This document shows, in pieces, positions 8,187-16,145 of a stretch of DNA of 64,000 nt; position 1 is the stretch's first letter, and each line of letters starts with the position of its first letter. The stretch is from Sphingobacterium sp. (lineage in GTDB: Bacteria > Bacteroidota > Bacteroidia > Sphingobacteriales > Sphingobacteriaceae). The stretch is taken from assembly GCA_031286695.1 (NCBI GenBank), contig JAITTY010000008.1, forward strand, positions 28,012 to 92,011. Reading direction: 5' to 3'. Made by a program: the position numbers and the translations under genes. Under the pieces are notes generated by a model. The model saw nothing but the letters and a program-made list of their open reading frames with translations, searched no databases and was not told the origin of the DNA.

Positions 8187-8921
8187 TCAGTCATCATTTA
8201 ACCCAAGTTCAGCAATCATCCCTTTATAATTATTCAAAAAATATTTATAGAGCCGAAATTGTTCAGTCTCTTCATAATTTACCAGTCTTAAACCAAAAGC
8301 AGATACCGTATAAATCTCTGCTGCGGGATAAGCCAGTAAAATTGGCGAGTGGGTTGCAATAATAAACTGTGATTTCTTATCGATCAAATGTTTCATTCGA
8401 GTGAGCAGCTGTAATTGACTATTGATTGACAGTGCAGATTCGGGTTCATCAAGCAAGTATAAACCCCTTCCTGAAAAGCGCATATTCATCAGATTTAGAA
8501 AACTCTCGCCGTGAGAACATTCATGAAGAGAGCCGCCATAATTATTCCGTAATCTTTCAGGCTCATCTAAAAATACTTGGTCTACTTCCGTTGCAACATT
8601 ATAAAAACTTTCGGCCCTCAAGAAAAAACCATCTGTCTCACGGTAGGCTGTACGGACAACTTGCAGGTCGTTGAAAAGTTCAGAATGGGAATCTCTGGTA
8701 CGAAAATTAAAATTTCGTGTCCCTCCCTCTGGATTAAATCCAGCATTGATGGCAATTGCTTCCACCAACGTTGATTTACCAGAGCCATTTTCACCCGTAA
8801 TAAATGTAATTGGAGTCCGAAATCTCAACTCATGCAGATTCAATATTGAGTTAATATTAAAAGGATATGCTGTACGTTGCTCCAGCGGCTTTCTATTTCT
8901 TATGGAATGAATATAATGCAT
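8187..8921 (-). CDS. AAA/ABC-type ATPase (predicted ATP-binding, RecF/SMC-like)
   Basis: This encodes 244 residues. The Walker A motif is at residues 43-51 (GENGSGKST). A late ABC-like motif (ECSHGESFLNLM) and Walker B (GLYLLDEPESALS) lie near residues 140-165, followed by the switch His in IIATHSPILLAYP. There is no transmembrane partner and no nuclease domain. Stand-alone proteins of this kind (AAA_23/AAA_15) occur widely, and some serve in defence or DNA repair, but nothing adjacent supports either role. The start at 8921 gives MHYIHSIRNRKPLEQ, which is normal for this family. A DUF1648 membrane gene ends 25 bases upstream and may share its transcript. Confidence 0.85.
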   Translation of the reverse strand: MHYIHSIRNRKPLEQRTAYPFNINSILNLHELRFRTPITFITGENGSGKSTLVEAIAINAGFNPEGGTRNFNFRTRDSHSELFNDLQVVRTAYRETDGFFLRAESFYNVATEVDQVFLDEPERLRNNYGGSLHECSHGESFLNLMNMRFSGRGLYLLDEPESALSINSQLQLLTRMKHLIDKKSQFIIATHSPILLAYPAAEIYTVSAFGLRLVNYEETEQFRLYKYFLNNYKGMIAELGLNDD

Positions 8922-8946
8922 AGAAAATGTAAATAAATAAAGAGTT

Positions 8947-9444
8947 TTAAACAGCTTTGATCGATTTTATAATATAGTAGATGACGGGCACAAAAACCGA
9001 TAACAGTACAAAGGGCAAAAACCAAGATCCCAATCCTTCCGAAGTTGCTGAGGTATTGGGAATAGATTTAAAGGCGATGATCCCAAAAATAACGACCACG
9101 ATAAACTTTAAATATCGTATTAAGCGGCTCGCAACAGTATACTGTTGTGAAGCATTTTCTTCCGTAATCTTTACTGGATAATTGAGTAGATGCGGAAATC
9201 TATTGATGATGGTCATTGCTATGTATAAAACAGTAGCAATGAGAGGAAGCATCAATAGGATTGACTTTGGACCGAATTTGTCAACCTTTCCTTCTACATT
9301 ATAATGTACTGGAACAATTTCAGGCAATTTATTGTAGTTAATAGTAATCATATACCACAATAAAAACAAGGAGAACCAGCCTAGGAGTTCCAATATGCTA
9401 TCGCCTACTGTAAGTTTGAGTTTTATTCTTGGTCGACCATTCAT
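8947..9444 (-). CDS. DUF1648 domain membrane protein
   Basis: This encodes 165 residues. About four membrane helices are visible (near 17-35, 62-82, 105-125 and 132-155). The DUF1648 signature lies between helices 1 and 2: LPEIVPVHYNVEGKVDKFG. This module is also found at the N-terminus of SdpI-type immunity proteins, but the SdpI C-terminal part is absent here. It is followed by an ATPase gene on the same strand after 25 bases. Its function is unknown. Confidence 0.85.
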   Translation of the reverse strand: MNGRPRIKLKLTVGDSILELLGWFSLFLLWYMITINYNKLPEIVPVHYNVEGKVDKFGPKSILLMLPLIATVLYIAMTIINRFPHLLNYPVKITEENASQQYTVASRLIRYLKFIVVVIFGIIAFKSIPNTSATSEGLGSWFLPFVLLSVFVPVIYYIIKSIKAV

Positions 9445-9616
9445 AATTAAATTGACTATTTTTTTCTTGGCTTCATAAATGGACTATCCTGATTTTAACC
9501 TGATTCTCACTAAGTTAAGAAAGATCGACGTACAATACAATATGAGCCTTTGCCCAGAATCTTGAATTATAGGTTGCAATTAAGGTCGATAATTAAGTGC
9601 TTGGTGTAAATACAGT

Positions 9617-9651
9617 GCATAAAAAAGTGAAGAGCTTGACTCTTCACTTTT
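9617..9651 (-). terminator. terminator of the GNAT-argG-argC operon
   Basis: AAAAGTGAAGAG (9623-9634) pairs perfectly with CTCTTCACTTTT (9640-9651) around a 5-base loop. Read on the minus strand it is followed by a run of six T. It lies about 70 bases after the argC stop at 9719. Confidence 0.88.
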
Positions 9652-9718
9652 CCACACGATGTTAATAACTATGTTAATAACATTATTTCGCTTATAAGGT
9701 TATCCTATAGATGATACG

Positions 9719-10732
9719 TTAAAAACCAACGCTCTTCAAATTCAATCCCGTGCGTTCATCTAAACCGAACATCAAGTTCATATTTTGCACCGCCTGTCCA
9801 GATGCACCTTTCAGCAGATTGTCTGTTGCATTTAAAATAAGCAGCTTATTTCCATGCTTTTCGAGGTGGATAATACTTTTATTTGTATTGACCACCTGCT
9901 TGAGGTCGATATTTTTTTTGCTGACATGCGTAAAAGGGTGAGCTGCATAATACGTATCATATAATTCGTAAGCCTGCTCTTCAGACAAGTCTGTATCAAC
10001 ATAAATTGCCGAGAAAATTCCTCTGGCAAAATCGCCACGTTGCGGAACAAAATTAATTTTTTCAGCAGCACGTTCAAGCAATGAATTTTCGGAAATAGGT
10101 AGAAAACCTGTTTGCAGCTGATCCAAGGACTCTGAAATTTCCTGCAAATGCTGATGTTCAAAAGATTTGTAAGCAGAAAGATTATTGTTACGCCAAGAGA
10201 AATGGGTCGTTGCTCCGGGTTTCTGTCCCGCTCCTGTGGATCCGGTTGTTGCATTGACATGAATCTGATGCGGCAACAAACCTTTACTAGCCAGTGGCAA
10301 TAGCGCCAACTGTATGTTTGTTGCAAAACATCCTGGATTAGCAATATATTGAGCCGTCTTGATTGCTTCCTTGTTTAGTTCTGGAAGTCCGTATACAAAT
10401 TGTTGTCCTTGATACGCAGTATTTGAACGAAGACGATAATCCTGCGAGAGATCAATAATTTTCACTGAAGCATTCACTGTATTCGCATCCAAAAATTTAC
10501 GTGCATCACCATGGCCAACACATAAAAACAAGACATCAACATCCGAATGAAAATCAGAAGAGAAGGTCAATTCAGTATCACCAAATAAATCATTGTGTAC
10601 TTCATATAACTTATTTCCTGCATTGGAAGCACTATTAGCAAATACGATTTCCACCTCAGGATGATAAATCAATACACGTAATAATTCACCACCAGTATAT
10701 CCTGCCGAACCAATTATTCCTACTCTGATCAT
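9719..10732 (-). CDS. argC: N-acetyl(succinyl)-gamma-glutamyl-phosphate reductase
   Basis: This encodes about 337 residues from ATG at 10732; the frame extends 20 codons further upstream but lacks family-like sequence there. The enzyme reduces N-acyl-glutamyl-5-phosphate to the semialdehyde with NADPH, the third step of arginine synthesis. The NAD(P)-binding start is MIRVGIIGSAGYTGGELLRV. The catalytic Cys is in YIANPGCFATNIQLALLPLA, and the conserved HINATTGSTGAGQKPG-type loop follows (HVNATTGSTGAGQKPG). It is the last gene of GNAT-argG-argC, with a strong terminator downstream. The acyl group may be succinyl rather than acetyl, to judge from the partner transcarbamylase elsewhere in this window. 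Confidence 0.96.
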   Translation of the reverse strand: MIRVGIIGSAGYTGGELLRVLIYHPEVEIVFANSASNAGNKLYEVHNDLFGDTELTFSSDFHSDVDVLFLCVGHGDARKFLDANTVNASVKIIDLSQDYRLRSNTAYQGQQFVYGLPELNKEAIKTAQYIANPGCFATNIQLALLPLASKGLLPHQIHVNATTGSTGAGQKPGATTHFSWRNNNLSAYKSFEHQHLQEISESLDQLQTGFLPISENSLLERAAEKINFVPQRGDFARGIFSAIYVDTDLSEEQAYELYDTYYAAHPFTHVSKKNIDLKQVVNTNKSIIHLEKHGNKLLILNATDNLLKGASGQAVQNMNLMFGLDERTGLNLKSVGF

Positions 10733-10837
10733 TTTCTTGAATTTAGTATTTAGGTATGCGTTATCAAATGTTGTGCAATGCATTTTTCTCAACGGATTTT
10801 ACCGCAGAAAAAAACACATTGCGTAAACACATGATCT

Positions 10838-12022
10838 TTATTTTTTATTCACTTTGTGCCAAATAATGGTTTGATTTCCAAAAATCTTAGAGAAACCTTT
10901 CACATCATCACCAGTGTAGCCTTTATTCATTTCACCATAGCTACCAAATTTATTGGACATCAGGTCATGTTCAGACTCCACTCCAATGACCACAAAGCGG
11001 TACGGATGAAGTTCAACAATCACTCGACCAGTAACTGTTTCTTGTGAAGATTGCAAAAATGCCTCAATATCGCGCATAACAGGATCGTGCATCTGACCTT
11101 CGTGCATATAATTTCCATAAAAAGCAGCGATCTGATCTTTCCATGACAGCTGCCATTTGGTCAAGGTATGTTTTTCCAGGGTATGGTGTGCCTTAATTAA
11201 AATGACAGAAGCTGCTGCTTCAAAACCTACACGTCCTTTGATACCAATGATAGTGTCGCCGACGTGGATATCGCGGCCTATACCATACGGCTGTGCAATT
11301 GCCTGCAGTTCTTGAATAACTTTAACGGAAGCCATTTTCTCACCATTTAATGCAACAGGCTCTCCTTTTTCAAAATCTATTGTAATTTGTTGCGGCTCTG
11401 AAGAAGTCACTGGAGTCGGCCAAGCCGATTCAGGCAAATATTGATTAGAAGTCAATGTTTCTGCTCCACCAACAGAAGTACCCCAAAGGCCTTTGTTGAT
11501 TGAGTACTTTGCTTTTTCAGCAGAGTATTCTACTCCATGTTTATTCAAATACTCGATTTCGGCTTCACGCGATAATTGCAGATCACGGATCGGTGTGATA
11601 ATTTCGACTCCAGGAATCAAGGTTTGGAAAATCATATCGAAACGTACCTGGTCATTTCCTGCACCTGTAGATCCATGGGCAACACATTCAGCACCGATTT
11701 TCTTTGCGTAGTTTGCAATTGCTGTGGCTTGGCATACACGTTCAGCAGACACTGACAACGGATAAGTCGCATTTTTCAGCACATTGCCAAAAATCAAAAA
11801 TTTAATAGTTTCGCGGTAATAGTCTGCCGTCTCGTCTATAGCTGTATGAGATTTCACACCTAATGCATAAGCGCGTTCTTCAATATTTTTTAATTCTTCA
11901 TCCGAAAAACCACCTGTATTTACAACGACGGAATGAACTTCTAAACCTAAATCTTGTGTAAGATAGATACAACAAAATGAAGTATCCAATCCGCCACTAA
12001 ATGCTAAAACTACTTTTTTCAT
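10838..12022 (-). CDS. argG: argininosuccinate synthase
   Basis: This encodes 394 residues, full length for the family. The ATP pyrophosphatase loop is at residues 7-15 (AFSGGLDTS). Further motifs include AHGSTGAGNDQVRF (about residues 115-128), the citrulline/aspartate-binding segments around SINKGLWGTSVGG, and EGYNKGY-like GEMNKGYTGDD near the C-terminus. It joins citrulline and aspartate to form argininosuccinate in the cytoplasm. It is the middle gene of the minus-strand arginine operon, 161 bases after the GNAT gene and 105 bases before argC. No argH is present in the window. Confidence 0.96.
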   Translation of the reverse strand: MKKVVLAFSGGLDTSFCCIYLTQDLGLEVHSVVVNTGGFSDEELKNIEERAYALGVKSHTAIDETADYYRETIKFLIFGNVLKNATYPLSVSAERVCQATAIANYAKKIGAECVAHGSTGAGNDQVRFDMIFQTLIPGVEIITPIRDLQLSREAEIEYLNKHGVEYSAEKAKYSINKGLWGTSVGGAETLTSNQYLPESAWPTPVTSSEPQQITIDFEKGEPVALNGEKMASVKVIQELQAIAQPYGIGRDIHVGDTIIGIKGRVGFEAAASVILIKAHHTLEKHTLTKWQLSWKDQIAAFYGNYMHEGQMHDPVMRDIEAFLQSSQETVTGRVIVELHPYRFVVIGVESEHDLMSNKFGSYGEMNKGYTGDDVKGFSKIFGNQTIIWHKVNKK

Positions 12023-12183
12023 TAGAATGTTATTTTATGAGTGTTTGTTTTCAACGGCTGATTTAAGCTCGTTTCACTCGGTTTTTATTTTTATGTCGAG
12101 CGGACCATGAACAGATCATATTGTTACGAACATATTCACTTACATGCTACGTCTATTTTTAATTTAATCTTTTAAGCCTTCGC

Positions 12184-12900
12184 TTAATATCCTTTTGCGA
12201 CTTTATTATGTTTCGGAAAGTTGACCGCAATAAACTTATTGGCCGATTTCCAAAACTTCGCCTGTATACGCTTTAGCAGAGACTGTTTTTGCGTAATTCT
12301 TTCCAAGCGTTCTTTCGCTTCATGTTTGCGTTGAATCTTTTCTCGCAATTCACGTTCTTTCTCTTCAGGATCCCAAAGCATGGCTGTACACATACAGTTT
12401 TTACGGTCCTTACTCATCAGGATCTCATAATTCACACAGCTTTGACAACCTTTCCAAAATTCATCATCTGTCGTCAATTCGGAATATGGAACGGGCTCAT
12501 AACCTAATTCTGAATTGATTTTCATCACGGCGAACCCGGTTGTCAAACCAAAGATCTTCGCTTTAGGATATTTCTCACGAGAAAGCTCAAAGACTCTTTT
12601 TTTGATTGCTTTTGCCAAACCGACTTTTCTGAATTCGGGATTGACAATCAGACCTGAGTTAGCGACATAATCACCGTGCCCCCAAGTTTCTATATAACAA
12701 AAACCTGCCCATCGGCCATCTCTATGTAAAGCAATCACTGCTTTACCTTCATTCATCTTGTTGGCAACGTATTCTGGTTTACGACGCGCAATACCAGTAC
12801 CACGAGCCTTTGCAGACTCGAACATTTCGTCGCAAATAACCTCCGCATAATGTGCATGCTCAGGTTTAGCCGGGATAATTAAAAAATCTGATATAGTCAT
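12184..12900 (-). CDS. GNAT acyltransferase, probable N-acylglutamate synthase of the arginine operon
   Basis: This encodes 238 residues. The GNAT fold fills residues 5-160, with the acyl-CoA loop around residues 90-105 (NPEFRKVGLAKAIKKR). A Cys-containing segment follows (SCVNYEILMSKDRKNCMC), then a highly charged helical tail (residues 175-238). It is the first structural gene before argG and argC. In Bacteroidota, a GNAT gene at this place in the arginine operon is thought to supply the first step, acylation of glutamate, in place of classical ArgA or ArgJ; that role is inferred from position. Its start is preceded by the putative leader peptide region at 12901-13200. Confidence 0.8.
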   Translation of the reverse strand: MTISDFLIIPAKPEHAHYAEVICDEMFESAKARGTGIARRKPEYVANKMNEGKAVIALHRDGRWAGFCYIETWGHGDYVANSGLIVNPEFRKVGLAKAIKKRVFELSREKYPKAKIFGLTTGFAVMKINSELGYEPVPYSELTTDDEFWKGCQSCVNYEILMSKDRKNCMCTAMLWDPEEKERELREKIQRKHEAKERLERITQKQSLLKRIQAKFWKSANKFIAVNFPKHNKVAKGY

Positions 12901-12906
12901 TGACTT

Positions 12907-13049
12907 ACGACCCTAATAATAAAACAACAACTACTGTCGTGTTTTGTTACTAAATAAATTAAAATAATGGATTCAAAACCATCGGACAATCATGGTCTTG
13001 CTTGGAAAGATTCACTACCTCAAATCAAGCCCGAGGTAGTATAGGTCGT
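12907..13049 (-). promoter_or_regulatory. candidate attenuator structures of the arginine leader
   Basis: In the transcript, CTACCTC (13039-13033), inside the last codons of the leader peptide, pairs with GAGGTAG (13021-13015). A second stem, CAAGACCAT (13000-12992) with ATGGTTTTG (12982-12974), follows, and an AT-rich tract with scattered T runs comes after it. The Arg codon stretch ACGACCTA (13049-13042) can also pair with TAGGGTCGT (12915-12907), which lies 6 bases before the GNAT start codon, with one bulged G. These alternatives would suit attenuation or translational control. The pairings are seen in the sequence; the mechanism is inferred. Confidence 0.5.
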
Positions 13050-13159
13050 CGGAGGCGTAAAACAGGTATTTCTACAAAAATGAAAGCACAAAAAACCTTC
13101 CTCATAAACTTCTCAAAAGTTTGAGTATAAGAATAATCGTTCTTTTTGTTCTGTTTCAT
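13025..13159 (-). CDS. putative arginine-rich leader peptide
   Basis: This is a 44-codon frame, ATG at 13159 and TGA at 13027-13025. It begins MKQNKKNDYSYTQTF and ends PVLRLRRPILPRA. Four of its last eleven sense codons are arginine (CGC, CGA, CGA, CGG), and a further Arg is at residue 20. It is the first frame after the promoter box at 13193-13200 and lies 125 bases before the GNAT-argG-argC genes. Its end overlaps a hairpin. Together these look like a leader peptide whose translation senses charged tRNA-Arg. No homologue is known to me, and translation is not proven. Confidence 0.6.
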   Translation of the reverse strand: MKQNKKNDYSYTQTFEKFMRKVFCAFIFVEIPVLRLRRPILPRA

Positions 13160-13192
13160 TTTTTAATGCGCTGTCAATTGTTTCTGACGATG

Positions 13193-13200
13193 CAAATGTA
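13193..13200 (-). promoter_or_regulatory. -7 promoter box of the arginine operon leader
   Basis: On the minus strand the sequence is TACATTTG, an exact match to the Bacteroidota -7 consensus TAnnTTTG. A TTG element (in ATTGTGG) lies 23 bases further upstream, slightly longer than the usual spacing. Transcription would start near 13186, leaving about 27 bases before the leader peptide ATG at 13159. Confidence 0.6.
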
Positions 13201-13442
13201 TAAAAATATTTTTTTCTTTTCCACAATATTCTCATTGATTTTTTGCAAAAATTAAAAATTTACAATCCCCCATCAAAACCTCCCTGTAAGCTTCATTTTC
13301 AAGCAATTAATCCACAACAAGTCGGTATTAGACCACTCACATTAGCGATATTAATTTGACAATAAAACGGATAAAGGTTTAAGGCTTTATCAATTGAAAT
13401 TGTTGTTTTTTTTATCGGTTCGTTATTTTTAGTCAAAAACGA

Positions 13443-13450
13443 TACTTTTG
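13443..13450 (+). promoter_or_regulatory. -7 promoter box of the small membrane protein gene
   Basis: TACTTTTG matches TAnnTTTG exactly and lies 13 bases before the ATG at 13464. No clear -33 TTTG is present at the usual distance, so this is a partial promoter match. Confidence 0.5.
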
Positions 13451-13463
13451 TAGGGATCATTTA

Positions 13464-13739
13464 ATGGAGAATAGTATGTCACCGAGTTTAATTTTCTATC
13501 TTATTTTTGCTGTCCCTTACATTATCTTTATGTATTGGCTAGTCAAACAGGACAAACATAAATATGCCTGGGGAATAGCAATCATTACTATTGTTGCCCT
13601 ATTAGCGATCTACGTATCGCAGAAAGCCAGTAAAGTGGCCATGGACAATTATCAACAGCATCAGATCGATTCTAGAGAGATCGAGCGGGAAGAACGTTTA
13701 CAAAAACAACAGGATAGCATTAATCATGCTCAACAATAA
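13464..13739 (+). CDS. small membrane protein of unknown function
   Basis: This encodes 91 residues. Two membrane helices lie near residues 7-25 (IFYLIFAVPYIIFMYWLV) and 33-51 (YAWGIAIITIVALLAIYV). The C-terminal third (residues 58-91) is a charged, Gln/Glu-rich helix likely to form a coiled coil in the cytoplasm. The gene stands alone between a promoter-like box and a terminator. I recognise no family. Confidence 0.6.
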   Translation: MENSMSPSLIFYLIFAVPYIIFMYWLVKQDKHKYAWGIAIITIVALLAIYVSQKASKVAMDNYQQHQIDSREIEREERLQKQQDSINHAQQ

Positions 13740-13764
13740 AAAAGCGGCTAATGCCGCTTTTTTA
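13738..13764. terminator. bidirectional terminator
   Basis: AAAGCGGC (13741-13748) and GCCGCTTT (13753-13760) form a perfect 8-bp stem with a TAAT loop, flanked by A and T runs on both sides. It lies between two convergent genes, the small membrane protein gene ending at 13739 and ptrB ending at 13762, and can serve both. Confidence 0.88.
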
Positions 13765-15870
13765 TTGTTCGTTTGTATAATTTGGAATAATACCTTCTAA
13801 TTTAAAGAGAAAAGCATATTCCAGTGCAATTTCTTTTAAGTAATCAAATCGACCAGATGCCCCACCGTGGCCATAATCCATATCTGTTTTTAACAGTAAA
13901 ACCGCGTCTCCGGTTTTAGTTGCTCTAAGTTTAGCCACCCATTTTGCTGGTTCAAAATACTGTACCTGGCTATCGTGTAGCCCTGTTGTAACCAATAAAT
14001 TGGGATATTCCTTCGCCTGGATATTTTCGTAAGGAGAATATGCTTTCATATAGAAATAAGCTTCACTTTCATTCGGATTCCCCCATTCATCATACTCATT
14101 TGTGGTCAATGGTATTGTGTCATCCAACATGGTATTCACGACATCCACAAACGGCACCTGAGCGATGATACCATGATATTGCTCGGGCGCAATATTAGCA
14201 ACTACTCCCATTAGCAGACCTCCAGCACTACCTCCCTGCGCATAGAGATGTTCCGATGTACAATAATGCTGTTCAATCAGATATTTACCACAATCCACAA
14301 AATCGTAAAAGGTATTCATCTTGCGCATCATTTTTCCATCTTCATACCATTGACGCCCCATTTCCTCTCCCCCTCTAATATGTGCCAGGGCATAAATAAA
14401 TCCACGATCCAGCAAACTCAGCCGATTGCTTGAAAAAGTAGGATCCATCGAAGCCCCATAGGAACCATATGCATATTGCAATAACGGTGCTGTACCATCA
14501 AGTTTGGTCCCTTTCTTGTAGACAATAGATATCGGCACCTGAACACCATCTCTTGCAGTGGCAAAGATACGTTCCGTGATATAGGCCGTTTGGTCATATC
14601 CGCCCAAAACCTCCTGTTGCTTTAATAAGACTTTCTGTTGGTCGGCCATATCATACTCATAAACCGAACTCGGTGTCACTAGGGAGGTATAACCGTACCG
14701 CAACTTCTGGCTATTATATTCCACATTGATGGCCGGATATACTGTATAAGCCACTTCTCCAAAATCCAAGTAATGTTGCTGCTGACTACTTAGGTTATAA
14801 ATGGCCAATTGAGTCAGTCCATTTTTCCGTTCGGCAATCGCCAGAAAATCCTTAAACTCTTCGATATCGCTGACCAGTACATCTGGACGGTGATCCATAA
14901 ATATCTGCCAGCTGCTGCGCTCTGTCTGATCTAAAGGACATTGCATAATGCGGAAATTGATAGCCTCGTCATTGGTCAGAATTAAGAACCTGTCTTCCAG
15001 GGCAATGACAGAATAAAGTACATCCTGCATCCTTGGCTGAAAGACGCGAAACTCGGTCTGCGGAAAATCAGCATCCAATAACCAAATTTCGGAGGACAAG
15101 GTTCCTTCCGAATTGATGATAATATATTTTCCATTTTTCGATTTACCGACTGCGATATAATTTGTATTATCTTTTTCCTCATAGACCAACACATCTGCTG
15201 CGGGGTCACTGCCTAATACATGCCGCATAATCTTTTCGCTAAGCAAAGTCACAGGATTCTTAGCGGTATAAAAAAGTGTAAGATTGTCATTTCCCCAGAT
15301 TGCTGCACCCTCGGTATTCTTTATTTGATCGGGGTAGATTTCTCCCGTCTCCAGATTCTTTATATAAATGGTATATTCCCTCCGGGATACGGTATCCACA
15401 CTAAAAGCAAGCAAACGATTGTCCGGACTGACCGAAAATCCCTTTGCTGTATAATATGCATGTCCATCGGCAAGCCGGTCAATATCCAATAACAATTCTT
15501 CCTCAGCCTCAAGCGTACCCTTTTTACGACAGAACTTGAAATATTGGTTTCCCTCTTCAGTTCGGCTATAATAGTAGTAGCCATTTTTGTAATAAGGCAC
15601 CGACTCGTCCTTTTCTTTAATACGAGATTTTAATTCATGAAAAAGATTTTCCTGCAAGTCGGCAGTATCTTCAAGCATCGAGTTGGTATAAGCATTCTCT
15701 TTTTCAAGATAATCGATAACCTCCTGTGATTTTTCGCCCTTCTTAAAATAATCAATCATCCAGTAATAATCGTCTTGAACAGTGTCATCGTGTATCTTTC
15801 TAATATGGGGATAAATACCCGCTTTTGGGGCCATCACATTAGGCCAATGTATTTTCTTATTTTGTTGCAT
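13762..15870 (-). CDS. ptrB: oligopeptidase B-type S9 serine peptidase
   Basis: This encodes 702 residues. An N-terminal beta-propeller covers about residues 20-420. The C-terminal alpha/beta hydrolase carries the nucleophile Ser in QGGSAGGLLMGVVAN, the acid Asp in VTTGLHDSQVQYFEP and the His in DYGHGGASGRFD. Oligopeptidase B cleaves short peptides after Lys or Arg in the cytoplasm or periplasm; no signal peptide is visible here. The acidic cluster that sets basic-residue preference was not checked, so prolyl oligopeptidase-like specificity remains possible. The gene is monocistronic and faces the small membrane protein gene. Confidence 0.9.
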   Translation of the reverse strand: MQQNKKIHWPNVMAPKAGIYPHIRKIHDDTVQDDYYWMIDYFKKGEKSQEVIDYLEKENAYTNSMLEDTADLQENLFHELKSRIKEKDESVPYYKNGYYYYSRTEEGNQYFKFCRKKGTLEAEEELLLDIDRLADGHAYYTAKGFSVSPDNRLLAFSVDTVSRREYTIYIKNLETGEIYPDQIKNTEGAAIWGNDNLTLFYTAKNPVTLLSEKIMRHVLGSDPAADVLVYEEKDNTNYIAVGKSKNGKYIIINSEGTLSSEIWLLDADFPQTEFRVFQPRMQDVLYSVIALEDRFLILTNDEAINFRIMQCPLDQTERSSWQIFMDHRPDVLVSDIEEFKDFLAIAERKNGLTQLAIYNLSSQQQHYLDFGEVAYTVYPAINVEYNSQKLRYGYTSLVTPSSVYEYDMADQQKVLLKQQEVLGGYDQTAYITERIFATARDGVQVPISIVYKKGTKLDGTAPLLQYAYGSYGASMDPTFSSNRLSLLDRGFIYALAHIRGGEEMGRQWYEDGKMMRKMNTFYDFVDCGKYLIEQHYCTSEHLYAQGGSAGGLLMGVVANIAPEQYHGIIAQVPFVDVVNTMLDDTIPLTTNEYDEWGNPNESEAYFYMKAYSPYENIQAKEYPNLLVTTGLHDSQVQYFEPAKWVAKLRATKTGDAVLLLKTDMDYGHGGASGRFDYLKEIALEYAFLFKLEGIIPNYTNEQ

Positions 15871-16054
15871 TCGCTATCTTTTACGCTATTCTATTCATAC
15901 TATTCTTGGCATCCTGTTATTTGGATCATCCAAATAAAACAAGATCATTTTTAGAAATGCTTTCAATTTAAGATATTTCGTCAAAAGTTTGACTAGGTAT
16001 GTGCATTATAAACACTTTTAATAAAAATTAACAGTTCAGAAGAGTCATTAGCAT

Positions 16055-16062
16055 TATCTTTG
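16055..16062 (+). promoter_or_regulatory. -7 promoter box upstream of the S8 peptidase gene
   Basis: TATCTTTG matches TAnnTTTG exactly and lies 83 bases before the ATG at 16146. The -33 position does not show TTTG. Because of this, confidence is moderate. Confidence 0.45.
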
Positions 16063-16145
16063 CTATTCTTTATAGCAGGGAATAACCGAGCTTGCACATG
16101 CATGACAACAATTTAAAATAAACACAGGTGAATAACTATTTACAT

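Noticed and set aside
8187-9444. Defence-system reading of the stand-alone ATPase plus DUF1648 protein
   Set aside because: Related ATPases occur in anti-phage systems, but no nuclease, toxin-like or other effector gene is adjacent, and DUF1648 is a general membrane module.
9832-10344. Long open frame on the minus strand inside argC (170 codons)
   Set aside because: It is a shadow frame of argC in another phase; the argC protein is clearly the real product.
10733-10792. N-terminal extension of argC
   Set aside because: The 20 added residues have no family counterpart; ATG at 10732 begins exactly at the dinucleotide-binding strand.
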